The notes: generated by a model from the sequence alone, not told the origin. DNA of 64,000 nucleotides from an alpha proteobacterium AAP38 (GCA_001296005.1 LJHR01000025.1:1-64000), one strand, 5' to 3'; shown: positions 7,519-17,530, counted from the first letter of the stretch. Program-made: numbers and translations.

Positions 7519-9003
7519 TCATCCAACATCATCCCGGGCCCAGGCCGGGATATAGCGCATCAGCTTCGGGGCGGCCTCCTCGTCGTAGGGCAGGATCGCC
7601 TTGGCTTCCACGGCTTCCTTGATCAGCCTGGATGCAGTCGCCTTGTTCTTTTCTTCGATCCCGAAGCGCTCCCGGACGCTGGAGTTCGTCATGCTTTCCC
7701 GATTGACATACCTTAGGCTGGCATGTTGATAGCAGGCCCGGACCCGGTCCTTCTTGTCCATCTGGGACAGCGGCCGGGGGGCAAGCAGCACGACCCGGGT
7801 GCTGTCACCGACGATCTCGAACAAGGGGGCGGGGAGCTGATAGACCTCGACCTGCGAGACAACCTTGTCGACCCCGCTGCCGCGCTCCTCGCAGATGCCG
7901 AACCGCCGCATCAGCCCAGCCAGCCTCTCATTGCGGGACTGGGGCGGCGTGTCGAGGAAGCGGTCGGGCGCCATAAGCGGCTTGCCAGGGTTGGTGATCT
8001 CCATGCGGTCGGCGAAGATCTCCACCGTCGGCCCTGCGCCGGAGACGGAGAAATCCTGGTGGACGAGCGCGTTCGCGACGAGTTCGCGGACCGCCAGCTC
8101 CGGGTACATCGGGACCGTCTTCCTCAGCGCCGCTCCGATCACCTCGTTTGACGGCACAAGGCCGTTGATGTAGCCGATCAATCCCTCGAAGCCGTTCGCG
8201 TATCCCTTGCCGCCCACCTGCTCCTTGATCGTTTCGACACGGCTGTTGCCCTTGTACTGGATGACCCGCATCGCCTTCCTGGCCAGGCCGGGGAACTCCC
8301 CCAACTTCTTGGCCAGGAGAATGGCGCCCAGGTTGGTGACGCACCAACGGCCGTCGATCCCGCGCGCGATCATCTTCTCGTCGGAGAGCGCCTTGAGAGT
8401 TCCGCTGCGTCCCTCAGGCGGCGGCAGGTCCAGGAGGTCGAAGTACGCTTGGTTGTCGAGCAGGCGGAGGACCTCGACGTCGGTCAGGCCTTCGGCGGCC
8501 AGCCGCTCCTCGAACGGCGTGCGGTCGAACGCGCGCCACAGGGCCTTTTCCTTCTCCGGCTGGTCCTTGAGCTTCTTTCGGTAGGACCCGACTCTGATGT
8601 GGGCCTCCCCGGAAAACCTGACCGGCCTGGACGACGCGGCTGGAACCTCCAGCACGGCGACGGCGTGTCCGTCTACAGTACCCTTTGAGAACCTGAAATC
8701 CAGGCGTGGCTCCAGCATACGGTTAAGCCAACCCTCCAGGTCCTCGTTGCCCTTCGCCTTCGTGGTGGCAGGATCGAATTTCGTGCCGACGATCCTGTGG
8801 GACACATCCTCCACGCCCCAGACCAGGTAGCCGCAAGGCTGACCTACCAGCGCGGCTGCGTTGGATAGGGCAGACAGGTACTCACCTATCTCGTTTGCGT
8901 CCGCCTGGTCCTGCTTGAACTCAACCCATTCGGCCTCTCGCGGCAGGGCGCAAAGCCCTCGCACCAGTTCTTCAAGCTTTTCGGCCGGGGTGGTGGCCAT
9001 CAT
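7519..9003 (-). CDS. AlbA_2 (Schlafen-type) domain ATP-binding regulator
   Basis: The product is 494 residues. The N-terminal 130 residues carry the AlbA_2 signature (EWVEFKQ early, then YLSALSNAAALVGQPCGYLVWGV). A GHKL-type ATP-binding domain follows: ELAVRELVANALVHQDF supplies the N-box Asn, and GSGVDKV the glycine box. The C-terminus is a winged-helix-like region. This is the layout of COG2865 'putative transcriptional regulator / RecG-like' proteins, several of which sit in defence islands. I chose the ATG at 9003 because AGAGGA precedes it by about 5 bases. Whether it regulates genes or acts as an effector is open. Confidence 0.8.
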   Translation of the reverse strand: MMATTPAEKLEELVRGLCALPREAEWVEFKQDQADANEIGEYLSALSNAAALVGQPCGYLVWGVEDVSHRIVGTKFDPATTKAKGNEDLEGWLNRMLEPRLDFRFSKGTVDGHAVAVLEVPAASSRPVRFSGEAHIRVGSYRKKLKDQPEKEKALWRAFDRTPFEERLAAEGLTDVEVLRLLDNQAYFDLLDLPPPEGRSGTLKALSDEKMIARGIDGRWCVTNLGAILLAKKLGEFPGLARKAMRVIQYKGNSRVETIKEQVGGKGYANGFEGLIGYINGLVPSNEVIGAALRKTVPMYPELAVRELVANALVHQDFSVSGAGPTVEIFADRMEITNPGKPLMAPDRFLDTPPQSRNERLAGLMRRFGICEERGSGVDKVVSQVEVYQLPAPLFEIVGDSTRVVLLAPRPLSQMDKKDRVRACYQHASLRYVNRESMTNSSVRERFGIEEKNKATASRLIKEAVEAKAILPYDEEAAPKLMRYIPAWARDDVG

Positions 9004-9168
9004 ACGTCCTCTGAGAATAAACGCGCTGCGAATTCTGCCGGGTTCTAACACGGAACGAAGCCGCAGTACGATGCGAGATGCTGAGGAAGGGGGCAAGGGG
9101 ACTAGAGCTCAGTTCTTGCCACTGCACAATTCCGATCCGTCAATGCATGCCCCCGCCAACGTAGGGGG

Positions 9169-9336
9169 CACGACACGAACGTAAGTTTTATGTACAGCTC
9201 ATGGGAACTTTCCCGGAAAGGTAGCGGATTGCTCAACGGACCTGTTCACAGGTCCGCATAACCGAGATCTGATGGGTAACCAGGAAAGTTCCTCTTTTGT
9301 CCGTTTAGCCGTGGTTTTCATACCTTCTATGTCGCA
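9169..9336. mobile_element. 168-bp MITE-like element, copy 1
   Basis: It begins CACGACACGAACGTAAG and ends TACCTTCTATGTCG, so the termini are short inverted repeats (CACGACA / TGTCG). Across its whole length it aligns with the reverse complement of 14127-14295, at about three-quarters identity by eye, sharing TCCGCATAACCGAG, TCTGATGG and a TTTAGC/CTTAGC block near the B end. It has no coding capacity. With copy 2 in opposite orientation it brackets a 5-kb segment. Confidence 0.7.
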
Positions 9337-9373
9337 CGCCCACGCCAGAAGCGTGTCAGCAGCGGTATCCCGA

Positions 9374-9595
9374 TCACCTGTCCCCCAGGTCCATCCCGTT
9401 GTCCCGTGCTATCCGTTCCATGCTCCGCTGGTAGAGCAGCCAGCCGCCCACCACACCGCCAATCCCTGCCGGGAACAACACCGACCCCATCCAGAAAGCC
9501 GATACGGCCAAGCATACCGCCCCCACAACCCACGCCGCGATAGCGGCAATGAACATCAAGGTCGCGGCCGTCGATATGTGGGGAGGGCCCCTCAC
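9374..9595 (-). CDS. Small two-helix membrane protein
   Basis: The 73-residue product has two hydrophobic helices, LMFIAAIAAWVVGAVCLAVS (about 13-32) and a second through FPAGIGGVVGGWLLY, then a charged tail ending GMDLGDR. It starts with a GTG that overlaps the stop of the upstream endonuclease-fold gene (GTGA at 9592-9595), so it is translationally coupled. It may anchor or protect against the exported partner, but no family is recognised. Confidence 0.6.
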   Translation of the reverse strand: MRGPPHISTAATLMFIAAIAAWVVGAVCLAVSAFWMGSVLFPAGIGGVVGGWLLYQRSMERIARDNGMDLGDR

Positions 9596-10458
9596 CAGAC
9601 CTCGACCGACACCGGGCAGTGGTCCGATACGCGCTTCTTGTCCGCCTTGTCAGTCTCTGCATAAACCAAGATTCCGACGCTGTCGGGTTTGGCCTTAACG
9701 GCCACCGGGCCGCCAAGAACCAGATGGTCAATCAGGTCGGGATACTCGCCGGCCCAGCAGGTGCTGGGCTTGCCTTCGGTGACCAACGCCAGCGGGGCAG
9801 GGCCGTTGTCGAGGACCTGCCACAGCGGGTCGGCCTTGTTGAGCCGGCGGTTGAAGTCGCCGGCGACCAGGAGCGACGCCCCTTCGGCCTGGCGCTGGTC
9901 GATCCAGGCCGACAGGATCGGCATCTGTTCGCCGATCACCGGGCAGGCGTCGTTCTGGCTCTTCGGGCTGAAGCAGCCGGACTTCAGGTGGACTGACAGC
10001 CCGCGCACGTCCCCGCCCGGCAGGTGGAACACGACGTCAACGCCCTTCCGCAGGGACCGGGGTTTGCCGTCGAGCAGGTCCAGCGCCGCCAGGTCAGGCA
10101 TCCGGGTGTATCGGACTGTCTTCCGGACCGCCCAGCCCGCCCTCTGGAAATCCGTCTCGTCGGCCAGCACGATATCGTACTCCGCCGGGTCGAACACCTT
10201 GGCAACCGCCTCAGGCGTGTCGACCTCCTGAAGCGCTACGATGTCGGCGTCCAGTTGCTTGGCATAGGCCTTCAGCCTGTCGAAATCGGTGTCGGTGCGC
10301 TGGTATACGGCCCGTTTCGGATCGACAGTAGGTCCATTGATCTCGTACGCCCGCAGCGTCAGCCAGCCCATGTTCCAGGTCGCGATCTTGGTTTCCTTCC
10401 CCGCGGCGGGCATTGCGCCGAGAAGGGCGGCGAGAAGGAACGGCAGGCGGCGGCGCAT
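9592..10458 (-). CDS. Exported endonuclease/exonuclease/phosphatase-family protein
   Basis: This 288-residue protein starts with a signal peptide (MRRRLPFLLAALLGAMPAAG), so it is probably periplasmic or secreted. It shows the family's metal and active-site motifs in order: IATWNMGW, ALQEVD (metal-binding Glu), SVHLKSGC, GDFNRRL, DLIDHLVL and SDHCPVSVEV (catalytic His near the C-terminus). The fold cleaves phosphodiesters or phosphomonoesters; DNase I-like nucleases and sphingomyelinases belong here, and the substrate cannot be told from sequence. GGAG lies 8 bases before the ATG. The next gene overlaps by 4 bases. Confidence 0.85.
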   Translation of the reverse strand: MRRRLPFLLAALLGAMPAAGKETKIATWNMGWLTLRAYEINGPTVDPKRAVYQRTDTDFDRLKAYAKQLDADIVALQEVDTPEAVAKVFDPAEYDIVLADETDFQRAGWAVRKTVRYTRMPDLAALDLLDGKPRSLRKGVDVVFHLPGGDVRGLSVHLKSGCFSPKSQNDACPVIGEQMPILSAWIDQRQAEGASLLVAGDFNRRLNKADPLWQVLDNGPAPLALVTEGKPSTCWAGEYPDLIDHLVLGGPVAVKAKPDSVGILVYAETDKADKKRVSDHCPVSVEVW

Positions 10459-10928
10459 GGGGTTTCTCCGGTTGGTCCTGGGAGATGGCTACCGGGAAAT
10501 CTGTGATGGTTCAACCTCTGTGCGGACGGGATCGGTGGGGCAGTTTCCGGATCGGATAGCGACTGTTTTGCCAAACCTAGATGCAGGTAACACCCACCCG
10601 ATGGCGATCTCCAATGTTTAACCATCTGATTATAAAGAAGAGTTGCACTTCAAAATAGAATCTACCCGCCTACAAATCAAAAATTGATAATCTGTATTAT
10701 GGAAATACCCGGAGCGGTTTTGGCTGTGTAAAGGACGTCAACGACGTTGGGATTCTGGTACAGTGAGGCACGTCGTGAACAATGATACCCGAGAAACCGG
10801 CCGACAGGATGGTGCCGATTGCCAGCGGGAAAACGAGGAACGAAGGGAATGCGGCGAGCTTCCCGATTGGAGGCGACGGGTTCGGCAGTTTCGCTTGAGG
10901 CGGTCGCCTCCTGCACCAGGATTGGCGA
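10459..10928. other. Non-coding gap, no feature recognised
   Basis: This 470-bp stretch separates two leftward genes. An AT-rich segment at about 10615-10705 could hold a promoter for the exported nuclease gene. I find no convincing frame, repeat or terminator in it. Confidence 0.4.
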
Positions 10929-13886
10929 TCAGCGCTCGAGCCTCACGCGCAAACGTCGTGCACGCTCCTTAAATGCTGCTTCCCCGCCTTCCAGGATATC
11001 GCAGACCTGCCGGCGCATTTCTGCCTCTTCCAAGCCGCCAGAAACGTAGCTTATCGGCGGTAGCTGCCCGTGACTGTGGGTTCCGGCAGTCGCAACGATG
11101 ATCTGGTCTGCGTCGGTGTTTATGACCAGGTTGGCGTTGTGGGTCACCATGATCACCTGGCGCTTGGCCTTGGCGGCGATGAAAAGGCTGACCAGCTCGT
11201 CAAAGATCGACTTCGGGTCAAGGTTCTCTTCTGGTTGATCGATGATAAGCGGTCGATGGTCACTTTCGTCGAGCGCAAGGTATAGCAGCAGTAAAACAAT
11301 GCCGCGCGTGCCTGGAGACAGCTTGGTTATGTCCGTACCTTCATAGTTTATGCTGTATTCAATCTGGACGTGCTCTGTACTGAAAAGCCATTTGGCGAAT
11401 CTCATTAGCCAGTTTCTGTAAGCCTGCGCATCGTTGGCAGGCACGTTCGCTACCGCGGTCAACTCTTCCTGCCAGGCTTCGGTGAACAGCTTCAACGCTT
11501 CGCCGATCGCCGCAACATCGCCCGTCTCCCAGGCTTCTCGCATGTGGCGGTTGGCCCATTGCGCAATAGACCCCTTGCCCTTGAAATCGCCAACCCGCCG
11601 GAGGTCAAACAGCTTCTCACCCAGAGACGCCCATTGCCCGACATCGGCGTGGCGGGTCGCAGAGAAGGACAACTTGCGCAAAGTGCCCTCCGCAGCTTGC
11701 AGCCGATCCACCAGGGGCTTGTATAAGTCGCGCAGCACATGCTCCTTTGCCAGGATCGCCTCAAACACCCGCAAGTAGGTGGTCTGGCGCTCGTCGCTGA
11801 GCTTACGCATGCGATCGGCCGCACCTTCGCAATCTGCGAGAGAAGCTCGAAGTGCTTCGATCTGGGTGTTCTCTTCTGCGATACGCCGCACCAGAGCCGT
11901 GAATTTCTTGGCAGTCTCATTGTCGATGTTGATGAGCCCCTGGAGGCGGCTGACTTCAGCCTCTAGCGTCGCCAGAGCCATGTTCTCCGGCTCATGCCCT
12001 GAAACGATAAATGACACAGTGGGATCCTGAGGCGGCGTTGGCGGAACGCCGCGCCATGAGGCAGCGCTTTTGCTGGCCTTGTCGAGCTTCGCACGCAACG
12101 CCTCGTCAACGTCGCCATGGTACTCGAGGAGAAAGGCCTCCCAGTCACTGTCTTCAAGTCGGGCTGACACGTAGTTTGCTTTAATCTGACGCAACGCCTC
12201 AGGAGCTTTGTTCTGCCGGAAGGCCTTGACCTCGTCTTGTAACGCCAAGACCGAAGTCTCCTGGGTCACAAACCACCGAACATTGGACCGCACCTTCTCC
12301 ATGGCGTTGACGATGACGGTTAGCCGCTCTGCGCGCTCCTCGCTCCCTTTAACGATTAGTTTGTCGCGGTCAGCCTGCAAGGCTTTTACCGTCTGCTCCT
12401 TTTGAATAAGCTGCTGTTTGAGGCCGACAATACGAAGCTTCTTCTCGCGCTCGGCCCCTATCCCGTCGGAAAGCCTCTCAATCGCTTCCTCCTCCCGCTC
12501 ACGCGCGAGATCAAAGCGTGCGGCGCGCAAGCTGAGCAGTTCGTCGAAGTTAAAAGTCCCGTCCTTGTCTGGGTGAGCTTCGAAGATCACCCGCTCGATC
12601 TCGTCCATCAGCGCGTCCGTCACGCCGTCGGCGGAGCAAAGCTCCTCCACGAATTTCTGCGAAAGGTAGCGGGCTCGTGGAAACCGGCCATCGAGTTCGG
12701 AATCATATTCGTAGTCGAGCAACATCCGGCGTGTTGGGTCACCTGTCCCCCAGGCAAGCTCGACGCTGGCGTCCCGGAGCAGGTCCCCGGCCCGTATGAG
12801 GAAGGAGGCAGCGCTAAGGTGTTCCGATGCGGCATCGCACCCCGCCGCGATGGCGTCGGCAAGCGCCGTCTTTCCCGAACCGCGCGCGCCGATGATGGCG
12901 ACCAACCCTGGATTCAGCGTCAACGTCGGGGTCGCGGCCCAGGTCGCGTCCTTAATCTCGACGCGCGAGATGACATGTGACGGGATTGCCCGCATGGGTG
13001 GGATGATACCTACGAAAGCGCGACCCTCAGGATCGATCACAGCTTGGCGCAGCGTATCGAACTGGGCCGCACCCTTGACCCAGGAATAGCGATTTCCATC
13101 CGGAGTCCCCACCTTATCCGTTGCGTGCGCGTCGCTCCCGTGCAAGCAAGGCTTTAAGGCACCATAGCGCGAGCGTATCTCCGCTGGGGACAGCGCCCTA
13201 CGGCCCAGCCAGAAATCGCGTTGGCTGGCACTGCTCGCAAAAATGACATGGGCGAACTTCTCGACTTCGGCCCGCAACACGCCTTCCGACTCCCCGCGCA
13301 TCCCGCCGGTACCGTCATGCTCGCTTCCTGCAACGGCTATGAGGATGTTCTTGCGTGCCCAAGCCACGGCTCGGTAAACCTCGACCAACTGTTCGAAGCT
13401 TACCTTGAACTGCGTCGCACCACGCACGAGTGCCGCCCGACCGCTTAGGTTGGGATCAACCTTGCTACCGAGGCGGGCGAGGTCGCCCGGCGTGCATGTA
13501 TAACGATCTTCATCTGCATCGAACGTCAGTTGCTGCAAAAATCGCCGTGCTGCGCCGACATGATCAGGATCTTCGGGGCTGACCAGAAGATGACAGTTAA
13601 CCCAATTCCCCTTTATCGTTCCGAATCCGAGACGAAGCTCAACGTTAGGAAAGATCAAATCTACATTGGCAAGGCGTCCGTCGTCGATCTTTGCGCTTCT
13701 GACCCGTTCATAGGTGTCTAAAAGGTAGTAATCGGTGACGCCAAGTGCCCGAATAGCCGGCGTAGCTTCCTCGATTTTTGTGAGATACTCTTCCCACGAA
13801 TCCGTGCCCTTGAACTGGTCGTTGAGAACCGTACCAGGTGCATGAACATGCGGCTCCCAGCGAAGCCAACGTGACCCAGAATTCAC
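10929..13886 (-). CDS. TrlF-like PHP-domain SMC-type ATPase
   Basis: The 985-residue product begins with a PHP phosphoesterase-like domain: WEPHVHAPGT gives the H-x-H pair, GVTDYYL follows, and GSDAHATD appears near residue 250. An ABC/SMC-type ATPase split by a long coiled coil follows: Walker A GARGSGKTA at about 330, the coiled coil at about 430-700, signature LSPGTRGIVLLLL, Walker B LIIDQPEENLDP near 880, and the H-loop VIMVTHNANL. This architecture is that of TrlF-family AAA-like ATPases, associated with phage-defence loci. The GTG start at 13886 is preceded by AAGGGGGGAAGC. The PHP acids look intact, so nucleolytic activity controlled by ATP is plausible. Confidence 0.85.
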   Translation of the reverse strand: MNSGSRWLRWEPHVHAPGTVLNDQFKGTDSWEEYLTKIEEATPAIRALGVTDYYLLDTYERVRSAKIDDGRLANVDLIFPNVELRLGFGTIKGNWVNCHLLVSPEDPDHVGAARRFLQQLTFDADEDRYTCTPGDLARLGSKVDPNLSGRAALVRGATQFKVSFEQLVEVYRAVAWARKNILIAVAGSEHDGTGGMRGESEGVLRAEVEKFAHVIFASSASQRDFWLGRRALSPAEIRSRYGALKPCLHGSDAHATDKVGTPDGNRYSWVKGAAQFDTLRQAVIDPEGRAFVGIIPPMRAIPSHVISRVEIKDATWAATPTLTLNPGLVAIIGARGSGKTALADAIAAGCDAASEHLSAASFLIRAGDLLRDASVELAWGTGDPTRRMLLDYEYDSELDGRFPRARYLSQKFVEELCSADGVTDALMDEIERVIFEAHPDKDGTFNFDELLSLRAARFDLAREREEEAIERLSDGIGAEREKKLRIVGLKQQLIQKEQTVKALQADRDKLIVKGSEERAERLTVIVNAMEKVRSNVRWFVTQETSVLALQDEVKAFRQNKAPEALRQIKANYVSARLEDSDWEAFLLEYHGDVDEALRAKLDKASKSAASWRGVPPTPPQDPTVSFIVSGHEPENMALATLEAEVSRLQGLINIDNETAKKFTALVRRIAEENTQIEALRASLADCEGAADRMRKLSDERQTTYLRVFEAILAKEHVLRDLYKPLVDRLQAAEGTLRKLSFSATRHADVGQWASLGEKLFDLRRVGDFKGKGSIAQWANRHMREAWETGDVAAIGEALKLFTEAWQEELTAVANVPANDAQAYRNWLMRFAKWLFSTEHVQIEYSINYEGTDITKLSPGTRGIVLLLLYLALDESDHRPLIIDQPEENLDPKSIFDELVSLFIAAKAKRQVIMVTHNANLVINTDADQIIVATAGTHSHGQLPPISYVSGGLEEAEMRRQVCDILEGGEAAFKERARRLRVRLER

Positions 13887-14126
13887 CGCTTCCCCCCTTC
13901 GCAGTTGGCATGCATCAATCGCAGCAGGGATTTCCCGCCTTGCTACAACTTAAAACAATTCTATGGGCGCGGAATCATGATTCTAGGTACCTTCCGCAAG
14001 CTGCTGCGACGCCAAACGAACGCATCACGACCTGGACGCCTCCGGGAACCCTTTGTGATGCCGTTGCCGGAGCGGAATTTGGGTTTTACGGCTCCGCCCT
14101 GGCGGTTTTCCGCCGCATCACGGGGA

Positions 14127-14295
14127 CACGACATAGAAGGGGTGAAAACCCATGCTAAGCAGACAAAAAGTGAACGACTCCAGTTGTCCATCAGACCTCG
14201 GTTATGCGGATAGGTGAACAGGCGTATTGATCCGATCCGCCACCGTTCCGTGAACGTTCTCACGAGCGGTACATAAAGCTCACTTTCGTGTCGTG
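14127..14295. mobile_element. 168-bp MITE-like element, copy 2 (inverted)
   Basis: It begins CACGACATAGAAGGGGTG and ends CACTTTCGTGTCGTG. The termini are inverted (CACGACA / TGTCGTG, extended by GGGGA and ATCCC). Read on the minus strand it matches copy 1 at 9169-9336 from end to end. It lies in the 494-bp gap between the TrlF gene and the three-gene operon; the rest of that gap (13887-14126, 14296-14395) shows no gene. Confidence 0.7.
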
Positions 14296-14395
14296 ATCCC
14301 AGCACCGCTGCCGCATCCGACAAAAGAAAGGGAAATCCTTATTCCTTGACCCAACCATGAACCTCACCTCATAACTCAAGGTGAATTACTTCGTG

Positions 14396-17300
14396 ATGAA
14401 AATCCCTAGTTGGTTGTGTTTTGAAATCAACATGCTTGAGTTGAGCAACCTAATGGAACGAGAACGTCGAAAACAACGCCTAATCGAGCTAGAGGGGATT
14501 TTTCACGCAGCCAGGACTGGACCCGGCTCATCACCGTTCCTGCCCGAAATCCCGCTGAGTACGTCGTTTCTCGAAGAAGCTTGCGATCTCGTGCAGCGGT
14601 TTCCCCTTAATCTGTTGTTCAACCAGACCCCGACAATCGCAGTCTGGTCAATCCTATACCCCTTGTCCGTCAACTATGGGGGAGCCTCAAAGGAGGTTTA
14701 CGCCCACATCGGCTCTTTCCTGGAACAGTCCTTCGATGACGAGGCGACCAGGGACGATTTGAAACAGCATTTCCGCAGAACGGCGCGATCCTTGGGACTA
14801 CCGGTCTCTGGAAACCAGCCAACCGAGCTCTTCTTCGCGCCGCTCGGGCCGGCCCGACAGCAAATGGCGGACCTCGCAGACGCGTTTGTTTACGCGACGA
14901 TCCGGTTTGGTCCGCCGGCGATTGAGGACACTACGGCGGCTCGTCAGTGGCAGCGCCGAGCACTGCTCGAACGGTGCCCCGCTCATACCCGGCTTCGGGC
15001 GACTATCGCCTTTGACACCTCCGCATGGTGCTCGCGTAGATTTGAGGCATGGCGCAAGGGTCGTGACCCGATAACGGAGAACGAACGTCACCTTTTTGAC
15101 GCTTACACGGCAGCGGCAGGGGTTTATGGCCGGGGACGGATCGACCTCGTTGGCCCGCCACAGCTGTGTTGGTCTGTCGATCGGCTAACCCTGGAGGCGG
15201 AACCCTCGCCCTCGCCGCAAAGGCTGAAGCTCGGCGCTTTCCCAACTTCCATCAAAGGAGGTTGCCGGATTACCGTCCCCCACCCCTGGCCCCGCGAGGT
15301 TGAGTGGGGATACGGCAAGACGTCGCAGCCGGTGCGGATCGCTCCGAACTGGGGCGAGGCGCTCCTGTTTGATGCAGATACGGGCCGGCTCCTTACCCGA
15401 ATCTGTGCAGACCAGCGCGAGATTGAGGTCTCCGCAGCACATCTAGTCATTCTAACGCCTGACGAGTTTGAGAGCCCGTCCTTCGGGCCCGCAATCCCGG
15501 CCAGGGATCCCGCATTCAAGGTCGCTTGGGTGGACGCGGGCGAAACGCTTCGGTTCGAAGATGGCCGGGACCTTCGGTTCGCCGCCCCCCGGGAGGAGGC
15601 AATCTGGATCGACGGGACCGTAATCGGACGCGACGGAAGCAGGGCGCTCTACAGCTGCGACGGGGCTTTGAGCCTGAAGATTGATCCAGAGATCGGCGGC
15701 AGCGCCCGGATCATCCGGATGCGGATGGGGTGCCTCACCCGTTTCGTGTCGATCGAGGCGGGCGTGGATAGAATGGTATGTGTTCCATTCGTAGATTTCG
15801 GCCTTTCAACGCTGTCTACGCCAGGAGAGGCAGTATTTGAAGTCCTCGCGCCTGGCGCCATCCGGGATGGGGGGGCTCGCCCGACCCTGACCACCCGGTG
15901 CTGGATCTGGCCGGGGCTGAGGACTCCTCAGGGGGACCTGAGCGGTGTAACTCTTCCGAGCAATCTCGTTAAGGCACACTGTGCCGGGTTGCGGGTGGTT
16001 GACGGGATTGTCAGCGTCGATCCGGAGGCAGATGAAGAGACACCGATCCTCGGTCTTTCCGAGCGCGATCGCGTCCATGAGTTCCACTTAAGCGCCCGCA
16101 GCGAGAAACTATGGCATAACCGTATCGAGCGGGGGGACCGAGTATTCGTGCCTCGCGGTGGTCTCATCATCATGGGCCATGAAAATCGCCACGATACCCT
16201 CACGCTCCGCTCGCCGGACCGAACTGCCGCGCTTCTCGTCCTCGGTCGCGAAACTCGACGCCCATTTCATCTGAGGCAGACCCTTGAGATCGGTGCGGGC
16301 CAGCTGCGGAGCCCGATCGACGGAGATGATCGGATCGCCCTTATTCGGGGAACAGGACGCGTGGAGGTCTTGGCGCGGCTTCGACGGCGGACCGACCCTA
16401 CCCAGCTTCTCCTGACGGAGGGCCTGGATCAAATCTGTCTCTCGATGGCCCTTTCAGCCCCTTATGATGCGATCAGAATCCTGATTGAGGAGCCCTCCGG
16501 GCCGGGGTGTGTCGGAGAGACCGCGTTCGGACGCGAACCCGTCAGCGTTCCGGCCCTGCCCGGCACCCAAGTGGGATATGATCCAGACACGCGTCAGCTC
16601 TCCATCACTTTTGTCAGGTCAGACCTGCCAACGCCCGCACGTGCCACCTTCCAGCTTCGACGAGAGCGGGAGGATTTTAAGGATGTGCGTGACGCTCGCG
16701 GGGCTCTGATCGCGATCGGTCTGTCAGGTCTGCCGCAACGGGCGGATACGCGTCAGCTTATCGAGGTCGCGCGCCTCCTGTCAGAACCCGAGCCGGACGA
16801 CCTCTCGGGAAAGCTTAGAGCGTCCCTCACGCCGGCTTACCGGGAAGCGATCCGGACGGTCAGTGGGACATCACCGTTTTTGGGGCGCGTGCGTGGGCTC
16901 CTCTCTGTTGCCAGGTCGAACGGCGCGCCGCCACGCCATGATTTGGTCGCAGCAGTGCCTTGGCTCTTTGAGGCCGGGCTGCACGCATTCACTGGAATCT
17001 CGGTCGAGAAAGGGCTCGCACCCCTCCAAACTATGGCGGAACGTCCGGCCCCCAACCCGGCCCCAAGCCTTAAAGGGGATGCTCCCCTTGAGGTTTGGCT
17101 GAGCCGTGTCTCGTCTGGGGATCAGGTCCCGCGTGCGTTTCTCGCAGACGAGCTTCAGCGCGGATTTCGCGTACTCCGTTGGCGGCTCAAGGAGACGGAC
17201 CTACATGACTTGGTACGAGAAGGGCCGATCGGGACAAATGTTCGGCTCGTGTCCTCTGCACATATTGCGGAACTGGAACAGATCCGCTCATTCGACGTCG

Positions 17301-17527
17301 GGGGTGGAGGGGATCCGCTTCCTGCCAGGATAGCGGTCCAGATTGAACGGTTTGCGCGCGCCTGCGCACAGAGACGGGCTCAAACCTTTATTGATCACAC
17401 CGCCTTCCGGACCGGGCTCTCGGTTGATGAGATCGGTTTTATTCTGACCCTGATGATCCGGGCAGGAATAGAGATCTTCGCCTATTTTCGCGCCCTCTGG
17501 GCGCATGCTGAGAAGGATGGTGATTAG
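14396..17527 (+). CDS. Large unknown protein, first gene of a helicase operon
   Basis: The product is about 1043 residues if it starts at the ATG at 14396; GTG codons at 14381 and 14393 are in frame, and AAGGTG at 14378-14383 is the only ribosome-site candidate. I recognise no domain. The first 230 residues are helical with a Trp/Arg-rich stretch (CSRRFEAWRKGRDP). Residues 250-800 look beta-rich, with repeated short strands and many Gly-Asp turns. The last 230 residues are helical again. No signal peptide, membrane segment or P-loop is visible. Three bases separate its stop from the helicase start, so the products are made together. Its place beside a DUF1998 helicase recalls accessory proteins such as DruH, but I see no motif that proves homology. 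Confidence 0.75.
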   Translation: MKIPSWLCFEINMLELSNLMERERRKQRLIELEGIFHAARTGPGSSPFLPEIPLSTSFLEEACDLVQRFPLNLLFNQTPTIAVWSILYPLSVNYGGASKEVYAHIGSFLEQSFDDEATRDDLKQHFRRTARSLGLPVSGNQPTELFFAPLGPARQQMADLADAFVYATIRFGPPAIEDTTAARQWQRRALLERCPAHTRLRATIAFDTSAWCSRRFEAWRKGRDPITENERHLFDAYTAAAGVYGRGRIDLVGPPQLCWSVDRLTLEAEPSPSPQRLKLGAFPTSIKGGCRITVPHPWPREVEWGYGKTSQPVRIAPNWGEALLFDADTGRLLTRICADQREIEVSAAHLVILTPDEFESPSFGPAIPARDPAFKVAWVDAGETLRFEDGRDLRFAAPREEAIWIDGTVIGRDGSRALYSCDGALSLKIDPEIGGSARIIRMRMGCLTRFVSIEAGVDRMVCVPFVDFGLSTLSTPGEAVFEVLAPGAIRDGGARPTLTTRCWIWPGLRTPQGDLSGVTLPSNLVKAHCAGLRVVDGIVSVDPEADEETPILGLSERDRVHEFHLSARSEKLWHNRIERGDRVFVPRGGLIIMGHENRHDTLTLRSPDRTAALLVLGRETRRPFHLRQTLEIGAGQLRSPIDGDDRIALIRGTGRVEVLARLRRRTDPTQLLLTEGLDQICLSMALSAPYDAIRILIEEPSGPGCVGETAFGREPVSVPALPGTQVGYDPDTRQLSITFVRSDLPTPARATFQLRREREDFKDVRDARGALIAIGLSGLPQRADTRQLIEVARLLSEPEPDDLSGKLRASLTPAYREAIRTVSGTSPFLGRVRGLLSVARSNGAPPRHDLVAAVPWLFEAGLHAFTGISVEKGLAPLQTMAERPAPNPAPSLKGDAPLEVWLSRVSSGDQVPRAFLADELQRGFRVLRWRLKETDLHDLVREGPIGTNVRLVSSAHIAELEQIRSFDVGGGGDPLPARIAVQIERFARACAQRRAQTFIDHTAFRTGLSVDEIGFILTLMIRAGIEIFAYFRALWAHAEKDGD

Positions 17528-17530
17528 GCC

